Assembly: GCA_964019425.1 (NCBI GenBank)
Contig: OZ025812.1
Coordinates: forward strand, 675,027-739,026
DNA length: 64,000 nucleotides
Reading direction: 5' to 3'
Origin: Flectonema sp. DT1601
Taxonomy: Eukaryota; Euglenozoa; Diplonemea; Diplonemida; Diplonemidae
The notes beneath the pieces were generated by a model, which was given only the letters and a program-made list of their open reading frames with translations, did no database searches and was not told the DNA's origin. Shown here piece by piece: positions 33,512 to 45,271 of the stretch. A program made the translations under genes and the position numbers. Each line of letters starts with the position of its first letter. Position 1 is the stretch's first letter.

Positions 33512-35188
33512 CTCGTTACTGTTTTATATATCCACCTGGAGGGGAAAAAGTAAAGAATAATTTTTTGATGTTGTTTTTTTAAATTAAATTAATTTTTTTT
33601 TTTTTGACCAAATAACCAACCTTAGGATCAACATACAATGTTGACCGAAGGCTGCGGGATTATAAACATGTGGTGGTTGGTGTCATTAGAGAATTGTGTG
33701 TGTTTTTTGGTTTGTTTTTTTTTTTTTTTTTTTTTTTAGGGAAAAAAAAAAAACCGACCAAAAAGGAAGAGATAAGTTGGACAACAAAAAAAAAAAAATT
33801 ATTTCAACTATCAGTTAAGAACAGCAAAGATTAGATGGATAAAAAAAGATTTCAATACATCGAAAAATTGCACATCACTAATAAAGTAAACTAAAGAATA
33901 TCAATTTAATTTGATTTCTTCGGATCACCTCACCCAAAGCCCTCCTCAAAACCCTCAGATAGATAGATAGTATTAATAATTATCAGTCAATCAAAAAAAA
34001 AGGCAGAATTTCGTAGGACAACAAACAAGTTGGTTTCGGGCTAAGATTAAAAAACAATCTTTCTTCAACCCCCAGACACATAGATAGATAGATAAGGAAG
34101 TCCTATACATTGCGTACTGTGCATCGCTGATACAGCAAACTAAAGAGCATCGGGTTTACTCCCCAGAGCTACGAGGACAACAGGCAACGTAATTAGACTC
34201 AATCGTTATGTATAGCTGACGAGGGCATAACGAACATTGTCAGCTTTCCACCTTGTCCGATTGTTGTCAGGAAAAGATGATATGACATAGTTGCACTGGA
34301 TAATTAATTCCAATACATCGCGAATCACTAATAAAGTAAACCAAAGAATATCAATTTAATTTAATTTCTTCACCCAAACAACTATTCAGTTGGTACATTA
34401 GCAGAGGAGAGTTAATCAGACTAAATATAATCGTGGAGGACCACCAAAAAAAAAAAAAACAACAAAATAAAAATAAAAAAAATAAAAAAGGTTATAAAAG
34501 AAAACACAAATTATTCTGCTGTTCCACAAAAAACACTTTTGTGAAAATACGTAGTTTTTTCAGAAGTATCAAATCTCGATACTACTCGTCCCTCTTAAGG
34601 TAAGTTCTGGGGACTTCATTCTGGTTTGTTTGTTTTTTGATAAATCGGATTTCAAAAAAGAACTCATATTTCCTAATATAACTACCACTAAATCCAACGT
34701 TGTTGTACTATGAGTACTCCATGATGGTAACTCACAGCAACAAGAGGACCCGATCCGTAACTATTTCCGAAGACACAGGAATGGACCGTTGAAGTGTATC
34801 AGCTTCAACCCGCAACTGACAGAGACAATTATTTAATAACATTTAAACCGCGAAAAACCCCCGCTCACTATTATTCCTCACTAGTTTTCAGAGAGGTTTA
34901 AGGATCGGGTGACACAGTTCTATTTTCTACCTAACAAAAATGGGATTTGTAGGTTTTTTAATAATAAAAAAAAAAAAAATGAAAATATAAAATCGAATCA
35001 ACGCACTACACCACAACTTCGTTATCACTTTAAAAAAACTAATTCGGAGGTAATGATAAAAGGGTTTTTTTTTTTTTTTTTTTTTGAAGTTCAGAAGAAA
35101 GGTGAGTCACGTTTATTTAATAATAACAAACAGAAAGGGAAAGAAAAAAAAAGGGGGAAAAGGGAGGAGAGAGTAATAAATCGCAGCG

Positions 35189-35227
<39 letters not shown>

Positions 35228-36269
35228 GGTTCAATTCTGTTGCAATAACACAACATGGATGTGATAATGAAACATTAAAACTATTCAGATTAGCTTCTTT
35301 TTTTTAGAAATCAACCGTATCGTAACAGCTACGAGGTAAGTAGATTTTTTTTTTTTTTTTTTAGATAAAATCATAAAGAAGAAGGAAGAGAAATACTTGT
35401 TATTATTATTTTTAGTTGTTGTTTTCTAGGTTTTTAGTTATTTTTTTTAGTTTAATTTTCTTCCTCGAAAGAGAGAAACGGTAACACAGGTGACTGACCG
35501 ATGGGGAAAAATTCTGTTTCCAGAAGGAAACATTCCTTTTTTTTTTTTGTTCTTCTTACTGAGAAACTGGGGGAAAAAAAAGAAAAAAATAAAAAAAAAA
35601 AACCAGACCCAAAAACTAACTTAACGCCCTTTGCAGGTGCGCCAATAAATCCACAAAAATATTTAGAAAAGAGAGAGAGATTTAGAAAAAAAAAAAGAGA
35701 CATATATTTCCAATTTGTTTTATTTAATATTTGTTTTTTTCATCATTAAAGAAAAGCGTCTCAAGAACGCGCGTTGAATTCTGAGATTTTTTTTTTTTTT
35801 TTTTTTTGAAAAAATCTAATTGTTCACCAGGGAGGTGCCTTACATATAAACAGCCAAACAAGAAATATTAATCCAAAGAGCGTTATAATAAAAACCTTTT
35901 TTTTTTCCAACCTGTGCAGTCTTCTTCAATTCCTTCGCATGAAACTAAGCATAAGAATAAAGGGAAAGAATTGGGAGGGGAAAAGAGGGGGAAAAAAAAA
36001 AAAACGTTTCCTTTTCTAACCATCATAGATGGTTATTTGAACGTCTTATTTTTTTTTTTAAATAAATAATAAAAAAAAATAAATAACAGAACACCAATCT
36101 TCAACACATATGCAATAAACTATTAATGTTTTTTTTTTTTTTTTTTAATTTTTTTTTTTTTGAAGCTACGGCAGTAGTTCACTTTTTTGTGAATGAGAAT
36201 CGGTATTGGATTCAAGTACTCTTCTTTGAGTATATATAATTATTTAATTTCCTACAACCTTAATCAGAC
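33512..36269. other. Gene-free spacer, 2.8 kb
   Basis: No gene is supported here. Contents: GATA tetranucleotide runs (33958-33970, 34080-34093), a local direct repeat (33853-33940 and 34311-34382), a fragment of the SINE-like repeat's end near 34920, a family C end at 35277-35300 (CTATTCAGATTAG) and many A/T tracts. A plus-strand frame at 34909-35307 is low-complexity and not credible. Confidence 0.55.
33853..34382. repeat. Local direct repeat pair
   Basis: Two segments of about 70-85 bp (33853-33940 and 34311-34382) share ATACATCG, CACTAATAAAGTAAAC, AAAGAATATCAATTTAATTT and TTTCTTC with small gaps. A weaker third version (GCATCGCTGATACAGCAAAC, TAAAGAGCATCGG) lies near 34121-34155. The function is unknown. 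Confidence 0.7.
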
Positions 36270-36833
36270 CTAAGACTCAGCCTGACCTTCCGATTGGTCG
36301 TTCTTAGGTTGGACTTGTTGAGTCTTAACTGCCGGTGGTTTTTTACCTCCGTTGTCCTTCTTGGCTGAATTCGTTGCAGTAGCATGGCGGAGTTGAGCTT
36401 TGTATTGTGCTTCTATTTCTCCTATACTTCCAAACTGTGTGATTTTTTTGGTTGTTGTTGTGGTTGTTTTTTTTTTAAAGTAGGAAATCATAAAAATTAT
36501 AAATACACACATTATTCATGAGGGTCGCTAAATCTGGAGGTACATATGAGACGTACGCATCACCACAATCTCCTGCACGGTCTTCGTCGACAAGGGAACA
36601 CCTGATTAAAGTGGTTGATTTTTGAGACGCAGCTCTTCAATACTCAGGAAGAGGAGGATTAGGAAGGCCGACCAGAGTAAACAACATACATAAAGACTGT
36701 GTCTATACAAGTATCATAACAATTCATTACAATGACTGAAATTACAAACGAAATCAGAAGAACGAAGAACAGCGGGAAGAGACCCTGATTTGTGTTTTTT
36801 TGCGTTGTTGTTGATTTTTTTTTTTTTCTTGTG

Positions 36834-36867
<34 letters not shown>

Positions 36868-39252
36868 ACATACCGACTCAATATGTTCATCAGACGTGAG
36901 TGTCGAAGGCTCTCTTATGACAAGAATCGCAAGATAAACGTTTGCTCCGCAGATCAACACTTTCAACAAGAACATCACAACCTCACCCATCGCTGCTAAA
37001 ACAGCGGTTCTCGCAATGTTCGCAATCAGAAAACAGAACGCCTTTCGGGCAGATGAGCAAAAATTATTACCGAAAATTCCACAAATAACATAAGCATTCT
37101 TGTTGATAATTTTAACAATGCGTTCTAAATAAGCCAAGAAACAATGAACTACGCACTTTATTATTTTGAATTGAGCGCTCTCGGTGAGCTCTTCTGGAAG
37201 TTGTTTTTCAACATAAAGCAACAACGCCCTAACGAATTGAATTATTGCTATGAGTAGAGAACCGAACAATAGTGTTCCTAAGTGGTATCTAAGCATTCGG
37301 TAGAACGCATTTTTCATCGCAAGTGCCGGAGTTGATTTGGACTTTCCTTCGCCGACCATCTCAGCGGTACTGGCTGACCAGAACCACATTATAACAACTC
37401 CGCTGATTACAAAGAAAGCCATAGCGATGAGTAATTGCAACACCCAAAGAAGACCAAAAAATGAATAGGCATGCATGTAACGAATAATAGTATCACTGTT
37501 GACAGCTTCTTGATCAGGTGAGTACGATGTGATGTTAGAAATGTTAGTTTTACCCAGAGTCAAGTCATACGTCGTATTAAGGAGGTCTTCAACTCCAGGA
37601 ACAGGAGGCAAGGTGTACGCAGTTATATTAATATCAGGCAACTGATCAATCAGGTCATAAGGAATAGTATCATTTATCGGTTTTGTGAAATCCTCAATCG
37701 TGACATCCTGTACTGTTTGAATATACGCAGCCAGTATTAAGAACCATGCGAATGCAGCGACCAAACACAAAAACATAAGCGGCGGGATCACCAGGACTGA
37801 CGGTGATGAAAACAAAGCCTTGGATGCCTGTTCCAACACACAAATAGCAATTCGTACTCTCGAAATAAGCCACAACATCACAACAAAGTAGATACACGAA
37901 GCACCCCAGAATATGTATGAAAAAGCTCTCCAAGTCTGTACTTGTTGCTCATGCGAAGTATCTCCAGGAAGTGTAACGCTATCTAACTTGTTTGCGTACA
38001 AGTGAGCAGCGGTTCCTGCAGCCACTAATACCAACAGGATCAGTAGCAATAAAGTATAAACAATTGGCTTTAACAGAATCCTAACTAAGATGAGAGCAAT
38101 AAAACTTATTATGATGGCAGTGAAAGCAGATAAAATAAAGATCCTCCAACAAGCCTGAAGCTCTCCAAAACCCTCAGCGAGATATCTACCGACAGCAGAA
38201 GATTCAGCAAGGCGTTTTAATTTTGCACTGCTCTCTTCTCCCTGGTTGGAATCCGTCTCTGGTATACATCTGTAAACTAATTCTCTTGATCTGTATATAA
38301 CTGAAAAGCAGTTGTACGATAAAACACGAGAATCTGTTTCTAACATGCGTTCTATAAGTGCTTCTTCACTAGGTGTGCACACAGAACCCCCAGGATACAG
38401 GGCTGCCAGAGCTCCAGGTGTTGATGCCAAGTCTCTCCTCCAAGCGCAATCTCTTTTTACTCCAATTGGATCCAAGGCTGACAGAGGTATGTTTGGCCAC
38501 TTAGAAAGAACATCAGCGATCTGTCCTGTTGTTCCATTTTGTGACAATGACAGAGCTGCACTTGCTGATGCCAGAGGAGATGAAAAGATAGCATTAACCC
38601 TGTCTACTTCAATTCTCGAAAGTTCATATTTCTTATTGCCGATTGGGTTTCCGTTTGCTGGTTGCCACGCCGACCATTTGACTCCTGCAGCTTGGAATGC
38701 CGCCATATCTTCCCAGTCGTTGTTACATACAATTGATCCTAATTCTGGACATTTATCTACACAAATACCGTATCTGAACTTGTCTGGTTGTGGTACGTAC
38801 CAGGCGGTGTAATTCTTGCGGGGTTCGGCATCGCCGCAGATTTCGTCTCGGAAATCGTTAGGCATCAGTAAGCGAGCGGGGTCTCCCTTGGCAAACGCTA
38901 CGGTACCCACCACTACCCAACCAACGACGAATAAAATAAATATTATAATACATAAGATATCAGTGCAACTTCTGTTTTTGTCGAGGTCTGGGTACCCGTC
39001 GGGTCCGAGTGCTATCGCAGCCTCCTTCTCACGTAGCTTCGCCTTTGGAACCGTCATCGTAGTGAGTGTTGCATTTCCTGTTGATGGTGTGTATTCCACT
39101 TCCCATTGCTTTCCTGAGCAACAACCAAGCGATTTCACGTCCTTCACCTCACAAGGAAGCCATTTTCCAGTTTCACCTTCCAGGACTTGCGCGTTCTTAT
39201 CCCCCACTCCAGGCTCGAAACTCTTCCCACAACATCCCTTTCCTCTGCCCAT
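36270..39252 (-). CDS. Choline transporter-like protein (SLC44/CTL)
   Basis: Four exons, 36874-39252, 36686-36784, 36511-36603 and 36270-36434, join in phase 0 and give about 911 aa. This is longer than the usual 650-720 owing to an N-terminal cytosolic extension and large extracellular loops. The first helix follows RSCTDILCIIIFILF. A Cys-containing extracellular loop (CVDKCPELGSIVCN) and about ten helices come next, ending in the CTL signature region CYDTCIDTVFMY. The tail is hydrophilic and Lys/Gln-rich. CTL proteins carry choline or related substrates across plasma or organelle membranes for phospholipid synthesis. The second donor (TAT/GTTGTT) was chosen to keep phase; a nearby GTATGT would shift it. 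The start MGRGKG is weakly myristoylation-like. Confidence 0.92.
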
Positions 39253-40798
39253 CTTTCAGGGTTGTGACGGGAGGGGAGGGTAGCGGGGTTAATCAGCTAG
39301 TCCCTATGTTTGAAGATAATAATAATGCGCACCCCGCAGGTAGTCAACAGCTCCTCACACTCAGGCTTTAGATCGCTCAGTAAGAGACTGACGAGGTTGA
39401 AGAAATCAACTGAACGATTTCAAAATTAGGGCGACCACAGTATCAACTGTCGGGTGTGAAGTACTTTAATAAGATTACAAATATAAATGAACAATAACAA
39501 ATGTATTCATTGGTTGAACTTATTGCTGAAAGCTCCCACAAGAACCGTCTAATAGAAGTAGTGTCTCTCTACGGGAGAAAAGACTTCGTCTCTCTTCTTT
39601 GTTATTTTTTTTTTTTTTTTTTTGTCTAGCCACGGTTCGCAAAAAAAGCACAACATTAATAATTTGAAAAAAAAAAAAAGAAAAAAAAAAGCTTACTCAC
39701 TGCACACCAAAAGGAAGACAGAATGCGCTGCTTCAGAAGTAACTAAGACTCCAATCACCGCTCAGCTTACTTTCTGCATGTCTCGTGCGCAATGGTGAAA
39801 GATTATTGCTGCTAGAATAAGTACGCGCAGAAGTGCGACCAACCTGCACGCCAGCTAACGTACTCGTTAACGAATCAGAGATTGACCTCAAAAATAGGTC
39901 TTTTTGTATTGTTGCTTTCAAGTTGAATTTATTTTAGAAGGATATTCAGGTCTGACAACAACTTAAACACCCGCAGTACGCACAAAGTAATTGTACGTGG
40001 GAGGTACCACGCTCTTGCTTTGACCAATATCCAAAAAAAAACAAAAAAATGTTGTTTTTTTTTTGTTTTGTTTTTTTTTTCCTCATGTGAATCGGTTGCA
40101 GTAGTGTGGCGAGACAACATTCTTCTGCAAAAAAGGAGGGAACAACATTTTTTTTTATTTTTTAACAAGGGGAGGACTCTCTCTATTTTTTTTTTTTTTC
40201 TCTCTCTCTCTCCAACCTGCCTATAATCCTCAAGCAGGTGCTGCAAAGACCAGCCGCAGTGGGTACAGAATAAACACTTAATCGGAGACACGTCTTTGAG
40301 GGGAAATATGATCAATCACCGGGGAGGGGATGCGAACGGTAGGAAAGGGGGACAAGAGAAACCGAATAAGACAAGAAAAAGCTAGTTGGAATCTTCTTTT
40401 CATTCTTAGGGACTAGGGGGGGGAAGAGATAAATAGGGGGGGAAAAAAAGACAAGCCAATGACTATTCTAAGTCATGGTGACTCTAAAATGAGGCTCTTA
40501 CTTCGGTGGTACTTTTTTTTTTTTTCCACGTGTCTTTTTTTCGAGATAGAAAAACATATTCCCACCGCCTTATTAACAATTGCTCTCAAAGCAATCAAAA
40601 AGTGTTTGCAAGCTTGTAACCTATTTCTAAGGAGCCTTGTCGACACATTTATTTCTTACCTGTCAGCTGGTGTGTTAAAATAAGAGCACAGTAATCTACA
40701 TTAGTATAGTTAAAGTCTACTGGCTATGAAGGGGGGGGCAAGTGAAAACAAAAAGAAATAATGGAGAATAAAAAAAAAAATTTAAGAAAAATTAAAAA
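39253..40798. other. Gene-free spacer
   Basis: This 1.5-kb region has T and A runs (39605-39623, 40180-40199, 40733 G run) and no recognisable gene. A 62-codon minus frame at 39733-39921 has a basic, Ser-rich composition like a mitochondrial presequence, but no family is recognised and no neighbour exon is evident. Confidence 0.5.
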
Positions 40799-40915
40799 TT
40801 ATTGCACAGAACAACACCCAGATCCCTCCTTCGTCCTGGTGCGCTTGTAGTTTAGCAGCCACTGTTTTTGTTTTGTTTTGTTTTACGTTTCTCTTTAAAA
40901 TGAATTTGCTCAACT

Positions 40916-40951
<36 letters not shown>

Positions 40952-41592
40952 ACACACCTTAAGTTGTTGTTTATTAAAGCAACCAGGTCGATGCTTACGA
41001 ATATAAGTCACCGCGTCAGCCGCCTGCATTTTTGCCAATTCGATCAGGGCGACCGCCACCAAAACTGGAGCTCTTCCCAACCCAGCGATACAATGAACCC
41101 CGACTGTACGACTGTTAACATCTGCTTCAGGGGCTTCCAATGGTCCTTGTGGAGAGAGGTCAGCTTGCTTCTCCTTCTTGTCCTTCTCAAATGAAAACTC
41201 CTTCTCCAGTAAGTTCAACCAATTCTGAAGAACTTCCTTCGGTGGCGGTGTACCATCTTCAAAAAACCAACCAGCGCTATCCTGTTTTTATTCTTTCTTT
41301 TATATTTCTTTTTTTTAAAAAAAAAAAAAAAAAACACACTATAAGAATACTGATATAGATTAGTAATACATACATAAAGCTTGATACCATGTGCTACTAC
41401 CAAGTCTTCTTTGTAGGTAGGGGCACAGACTCTCACAAGTGACTGAACTCCGTTATGCTTCAAGTCCTTAATGTAGACTGAGAGGTTTGATGGAGTCGGA
41501 GCGTTCAAAATCAAGAATCGCATTTGATGGCATCCGACATTAACCGCAAGGAGCGTCGTGTTGGTGACTGAAGAGGGCTCTGGAGTTGGCAT
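40799..41592 (-). CDS. PTP4A: PRL-type protein tyrosine phosphatase
   Basis: Three exons, 41374-41592, 40958-41281 and 40799-40861, join in phase 0 and encode 201 aa. The phosphatase loop is HCIAGLGRAPV, the PRL signature with Cys and Arg in place and Ala where most PTPs have Ser. The general-acid loop is FFEDGTPPP, with the second acid conserved. The chain ends CCSVQ, a CaaX box for prenylation, preceded by a basic stretch (NYKRTRTK), so the protein should sit on membranes. An insertion of about 20 charged residues (EKDKKEKQADLSPQGPL) lies between the acid loop and the Cys loop and makes it longer than human PRLs (173 aa). PRLs bind CNNM magnesium transporters. Confidence 0.94.
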
Positions 41593-42083
41593 CTTTTTAA
41601 ATCACCTCCTTATGGATCCAGGAAGCCGGTTATATCACGGGAAGGCCTCTTCTGAGGAGCCAGGTTAATAATTTTAAGTGGAGGGCACCTGAAAGAAGAA
41701 AAAAATTACATTAAAAAATTTGACAAGGACAGTTGTCACTTGTTCTAAACACATACGTATTGTAAATTTCCGAAAAAGGCAGAAAATTTAAAAAAATGCA
41801 GGAATTAAGATCTACGTACAGGCTATATAATAACAATGCAAAAAGAAGGGGGGGGAAAGGCGAGCGGAAAGTGTCGTTCGTGGATTCTTCACAAGACCCC
41901 CTTTAACAATGTAAACGTACACCAATTTTAGGTATTACGCAGGACGACCACCAGGGGTTAGCATCAATTACTTTGTGAAGTAGGCGCCCTGAGGCACATC
42001 TTTAAGAAGGATCAACGACTCATATTCAGAATTGGGGCTTCCTTCCCATTGATGTATCTTCGAAAGGTGAGTGCTTCGTAGCA

Positions 42084-42476
42084 CTACCTTCCATGTCGGT
42101 GTATCCAACCTTGAGGACCAACAGGTTCTCTCCATGGTAGGTTAGGTGTAGGCGTATTAGGATTTGGTATACGATGAGAGAATCTCGCTCTTAGTGGAGC
42201 CAACCAGGACATCAGCTCGCTGATATTGTTATGCTGTGATTCCTTTCCCGATAACACCCCTTCCCACGCTAGTTCTGTAAATTGCAATCGACGTTGCGCT
42301 TCGTCTGCAGGTAGTACTGCAACTTCGTATGTGTGACTCCTTCCAACATCCAAGCGGGATGCCAATCCAGGTCTTTTATCTCTTAGTTCATTTACAAGTG
42401 CGGCATATGTTTCACAGCACATGTCTGATAACATGGAGAACTCGTTGACCGAATCCATGCCGGAATCTGATTCCAT
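42084..42476 (-). CDS. Hypothetical protein, C-terminus unresolved
   Basis: The frame encodes 130 aa starting MESDSGMDSVNEFSMLSDMC, acidic and Ser-rich, then helical. I do not recognise the family. A GTATAC donor-like site near 42172 followed by GAGAG near 42127 could remove about 46 bp and switch the frame, giving endings down to about 41970. The coding end is therefore uncertain. The G-rich stretch near 41850 and an AT-rich gap separate it from the PRL gene. Confidence 0.5.
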   Translation of the reverse strand: MESDSGMDSVNEFSMLSDMCCETYAALVNELRDKRPGLASRLDVGRSHTYEVAVLPADEAQRRLQFTELAWEGVLSGKESQHNNISELMSWLAPLRARFSHRIPNPNTPTPNLPWREPVGPQGWIHRHGR

Positions 42477-42599
42477 TTATATCGATGGAGGTACTGAGGG
42501 GGGAGTGATAGCTTTGACGATGTACAACACAGTAATGAATTTTATAATACTAAAAACAATTAATAAAGTTAAACTGAAATAACTACTGAAGGTACTGAC

Positions 42600-42860
42600 G
42601 GGGGGATGTATGTTCGATTTTGTAAAAATTACAACTGTGTTGTATCATAAAAACATAAAGATAATTTAACATTAGTTTTAAATACAGTGACTAAGGGTGA
42701 TGCGCAACTTAGCATATTAAAGTAACTATAGGTTTCGAGAGTAATCCATATACCTCTTACCTCTATTCTCTCTCATCAGTATGGTGTAGAAGTAAGTCAG
42801 TCAAATGTTGAGACTGAGTCATTCCAGTTTGCAGGACTGGAATGTAGTTACTTTGTGTTT
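42600..42860. repeat. Dispersed repeat family B, longest copy
   Basis: This copy links the two halves seen elsewhere. Its left part (TACAACTGTGTTGTATC ... AGGTTTCGAGAGTAATCCAT) matches 8085-8226, and its right part (TCTCTCATCAGTATGGTGTA ... GGAATGTAGTTAC) matches 29119-29206. The family is therefore about 260 bp. No coding potential is seen, and no clear terminal repeat was found. Confidence 0.75.
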
Positions 42861-42956
42861 CATGTTCATAAATAAAAAAAACATATTTTTTGCTGTTACT
42901 AGTTCGTAGCTCACTACTAGTGGAGCACTTTTCTACAATAAATGTAGAAAGTGTTT

Positions 42957-43766
42957 TTAATTATCAAAGTCTGATAATTGTTCCTTAGCATCAGGGATAT
43001 CTGGAGTTGAAGATCTCTGTGAAATACTCATATCATCTGAAGAATCATGTTCATCTTGTTTGCTTCTTTTCTTTCGAGTATTTCTTCTGAGCATCGGTCT
43101 CATTGGACTCTGCGAGTTGAGTCTTTTTACCAATTTCAGTTTCTTCTTTTCCTTTCCCTTTGCTAATTTCTGTTTTTGTACTTCTTTAAGTTTCATTTTC
43201 TGTGCCAACTTATGTTCAGTACACTCATTTTTAAGCCTTTTCCGGTTGCTCAGGTATTTTTTGATTCTCACAATTCGCATTGGACTCTGTGAGTTCAGTC
43301 TCTTGTTACTGCTTCTCTCTGGTTCATCAGCGACCGTTTGTGTTGCCAACTTGCCATTCTTTTTGATAGATAACATATGAGTTTCTGTCTCATCTTTTGT
43401 AACAGTTACAATACTATTTCGAGGATCCGTTTTGTATTCAGTGACCGTAAATGAAGTGTTATCATCTTCATCAACATATGTTGGATATTCTTTTGATGCT
43501 CTGAATATTCCACATTTATTGATATGGTCAATAAATGACTTCCAGGATTTATTGCAATATTTGCAAGTTTTACCGATATTCTCTGTATCCGTGTATGTTA
43601 GTACTCTTGATACCTTTTGTGGTGTAATCGGTATTGTTGTTCCGGAATTCGTGGCTTTACTGCTTACAGTAGGTGGTGTTTCCATCTTCCTGGCTACTGT
43701 TTGTGGTGTAGTTGATCTTAGTCTGTATGTGGTGACTATTTTCTCCAACTGTCTTTCTTTTGACAA
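42957..43766 (-). CDS. Hypothetical basic protein with a C2HC finger
   Basis: The frame encodes 269 aa, very rich in Lys, Ser and Thr. A single zinc-finger-like motif CKYCNKSWKSFIDHINKC lies at about residues 68-85. The nonapeptide RLNSQSPMR occurs twice (about 155 and 214), each before a basic stretch that could be a nuclear localisation signal. The ending is acidic (DIPDAKEQLSDFDN). No family is recognised. A nucleic-acid-binding role is a guess from composition, and a mobile-element origin cannot be excluded. It lies immediately downstream of a long family B copy, which runs from 42600 to 42860. Confidence 0.55.
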   Translation of the reverse strand: MSKERQLEKIVTTYRLRSTTPQTVARKMETPPTVSSKATNSGTTIPITPQKVSRVLTYTDTENIGKTCKYCNKSWKSFIDHINKCGIFRASKEYPTYVDEDDNTSFTVTEYKTDPRNSIVTVTKDETETHMLSIKKNGKLATQTVADEPERSSNKRLNSQSPMRIVRIKKYLSNRKRLKNECTEHKLAQKMKLKEVQKQKLAKGKEKKKLKLVKRLNSQSPMRPMLRRNTRKKRSKQDEHDSSDDMSISQRSSTPDIPDAKEQLSDFDN

Positions 43767-44317
43767 ACTTCGTATTAATTCGAGGTTCTTTCCATCCCAG
43801 TGACGGGGGGGGTAACTTGAATACTAATATTAAATGGAGAGCAACTTGAAAACTGGCTAAAACGAGAATAGGGTTCGGCCAAAATCTGGTTCCAATATGT
43901 GGGGGGGATATTATTATTTATTCATCGATTGTTCTTTCCTTTTCGGAATGATGATAATCAAAAGAAGTTGCAGTGCAATCAGATGCACGACTGACAACAA
44001 TAAACCATTTCAAGCTGTCCCCTGGAAAGTAATGTATTTAATGTTAACCACCGCAAACGAATTCACTGGCATAAGTCTGTCAATGATGTGGAAAAGGAGT
44101 TCATCATTTGCCAGGGCAAACATCACTTTTTATTCTCAAAATTGGCTAATTTCCAAATCTGAGAAAACGTAATTTTCCAAGAAATAAATGCCTTACATTA
44201 TTAACGAAACGTGATAAGCTCCGACTCTGCCAAACCAATATTTGCAATTCGTCAAGCATCGGGGTCTGAAAGATAGCTGCTCTTGAATCAGTGTTGTCAC
44301 AATCAACAGAAGAGCAA
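43767..44317. other. Gene-free spacer
   Basis: The stretch contains GGGGGGG runs near 43805 and 43902 and moderately complex sequence around 43930-44170. A 91-codon plus-strand frame there has no recognisable similarity. No repeats were matched. Confidence 0.45.
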
Positions 44318-45022
44318 TCATTTCACTCGCATGTTATTCTCAAACACTTTACCCATCGCCCGACCGGACCTGCGGCTGAGTACCGTAAGAGCCATGATAC
44401 CTCCGAATATTGCAGCACCTGTACCACCCCACTGTCTGATAGAGGGGAGCGTCTTTCCCGTTTTTTCATTGATTGGAGCAGGGGCCGGATTAATGAACTC
44501 CGAATAGAAATCGTAGGCGAGCCAGGAAACGGCAAGCGGAAATACGGGTGCAAAAGCCTTCGTTTTGAAAACAGACTCCTTTGGAAAGAATAATGTCGAT
44601 GCTGCGAGACCAGATATGGCACCTGTCGTACCTATATTCCTATCAAAGGCTGTAGGGTTTTTCTCTGGATTAATCGCAGACTGCAGTTTCCACGTCAACG
44701 TCGCACAAGCCCCTGATACAATATAGACAAGTACCGCAAGGTTCGATCCGTAGAACCTAGATGCCGGGTACAAGAACATGGATAGCCCAACCGTGTTCTT
44801 TATCGCATCCCCCATTTTTGAGCATCCGAACTGACCCACAATAATTGGTGGAGGGTAAACATCTCCGTGTCTTGCAAATAAATTGTCTGAAAAAAACATC
44901 GGCTTTCCATACTTGAGAATCGAAGGCGATCTTTCATAAGAAAGAGCGAGAGCATACGATCCAAAATAGCAAGTTAGCGCACCGGCATAAAATGTTGCGG
45001 TGTACGCGGGTACGTATGTCAT
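44318..45022 (-). CDS. Rhomboid-family pseudoprotease-like membrane protein
   Basis: The product is 234 aa from the Met beginning MTYVPAYTATFYAG, chosen because CTCCACCTCAG, a strong acceptor, lies 17 nt upstream. Around five to six hydrophobic helices are visible. The segment LAVLVYIVSGACATLTWKLQ followed by GTTGAISGLAAS aligns in layout with rhomboid helix 4 (GxSGA), but the serine position is Thr. The later AAIFGGIMAL segment lacks the His of HxxGxxxG. An inactive rhomboid is the best reading. Trypanosomes use such proteins (TimRhom) in mitochondrial import, a tempting but unproven parallel. Confidence 0.55.
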   Translation of the reverse strand: MTYVPAYTATFYAGALTCYFGSYALALSYERSPSILKYGKPMFFSDNLFARHGDVYPPPIIVGQFGCSKMGDAIKNTVGLSMFLYPASRFYGSNLAVLVYIVSGACATLTWKLQSAINPEKNPTAFDRNIGTTGAISGLAASTLFFPKESVFKTKAFAPVFPLAVSWLAYDFYSEFINPAPAPINEKTGKTLPSIRQWGGTGAAIFGGIMALTVLSRRSGRAMGKVFENNMRVK

Positions 45023-45271
45023 AATAGTAATACTGATACCTGAGGTGGAGAAGAAAAACAATAAAAATAATTGTGTCTGTAAGAAAAGGACTAGAGCCTG
45101 CCAACACAAGTCGGAGCATCGTGCCCAACTGAAGCATAATAATAAGTTCTATGAAATAATCAATAGAAGATCAAATTACAAGTAGAGTAATTGCTCGACA
45201 GAGCATTAGTTGTGAAAGAAGAACAGCACGCTGCCTAGTACAGTAGCTACCAAGCAAGTTAATGTATTCTA

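Noticed and set aside
34909-35307. Plus-strand frame of 132 codons
   Set aside because: It is built from runs of Lys and Phe encoded by A and T tracts, has no recognisable domain, and lies opposite to every host gene.
39733-39921. Minus-strand frame of 62 codons resembling a mitochondrial presequence
   Set aside because: Composition alone is not enough. No family match, no linked exon and no clear upstream acceptor were found.
42957-43766. The basic zinc-finger protein as the missing ORF1 of the LINE
   Set aside because: Host genes (the second rhomboid-like gene and ALKBH7) lie between them, and the LINE already has upstream frames of its own.
43897-44172. Plus-strand frame of 91 codons
   Set aside because: No similarity is recognised and it is on the opposite strand to all host genes. 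It is probably chance.
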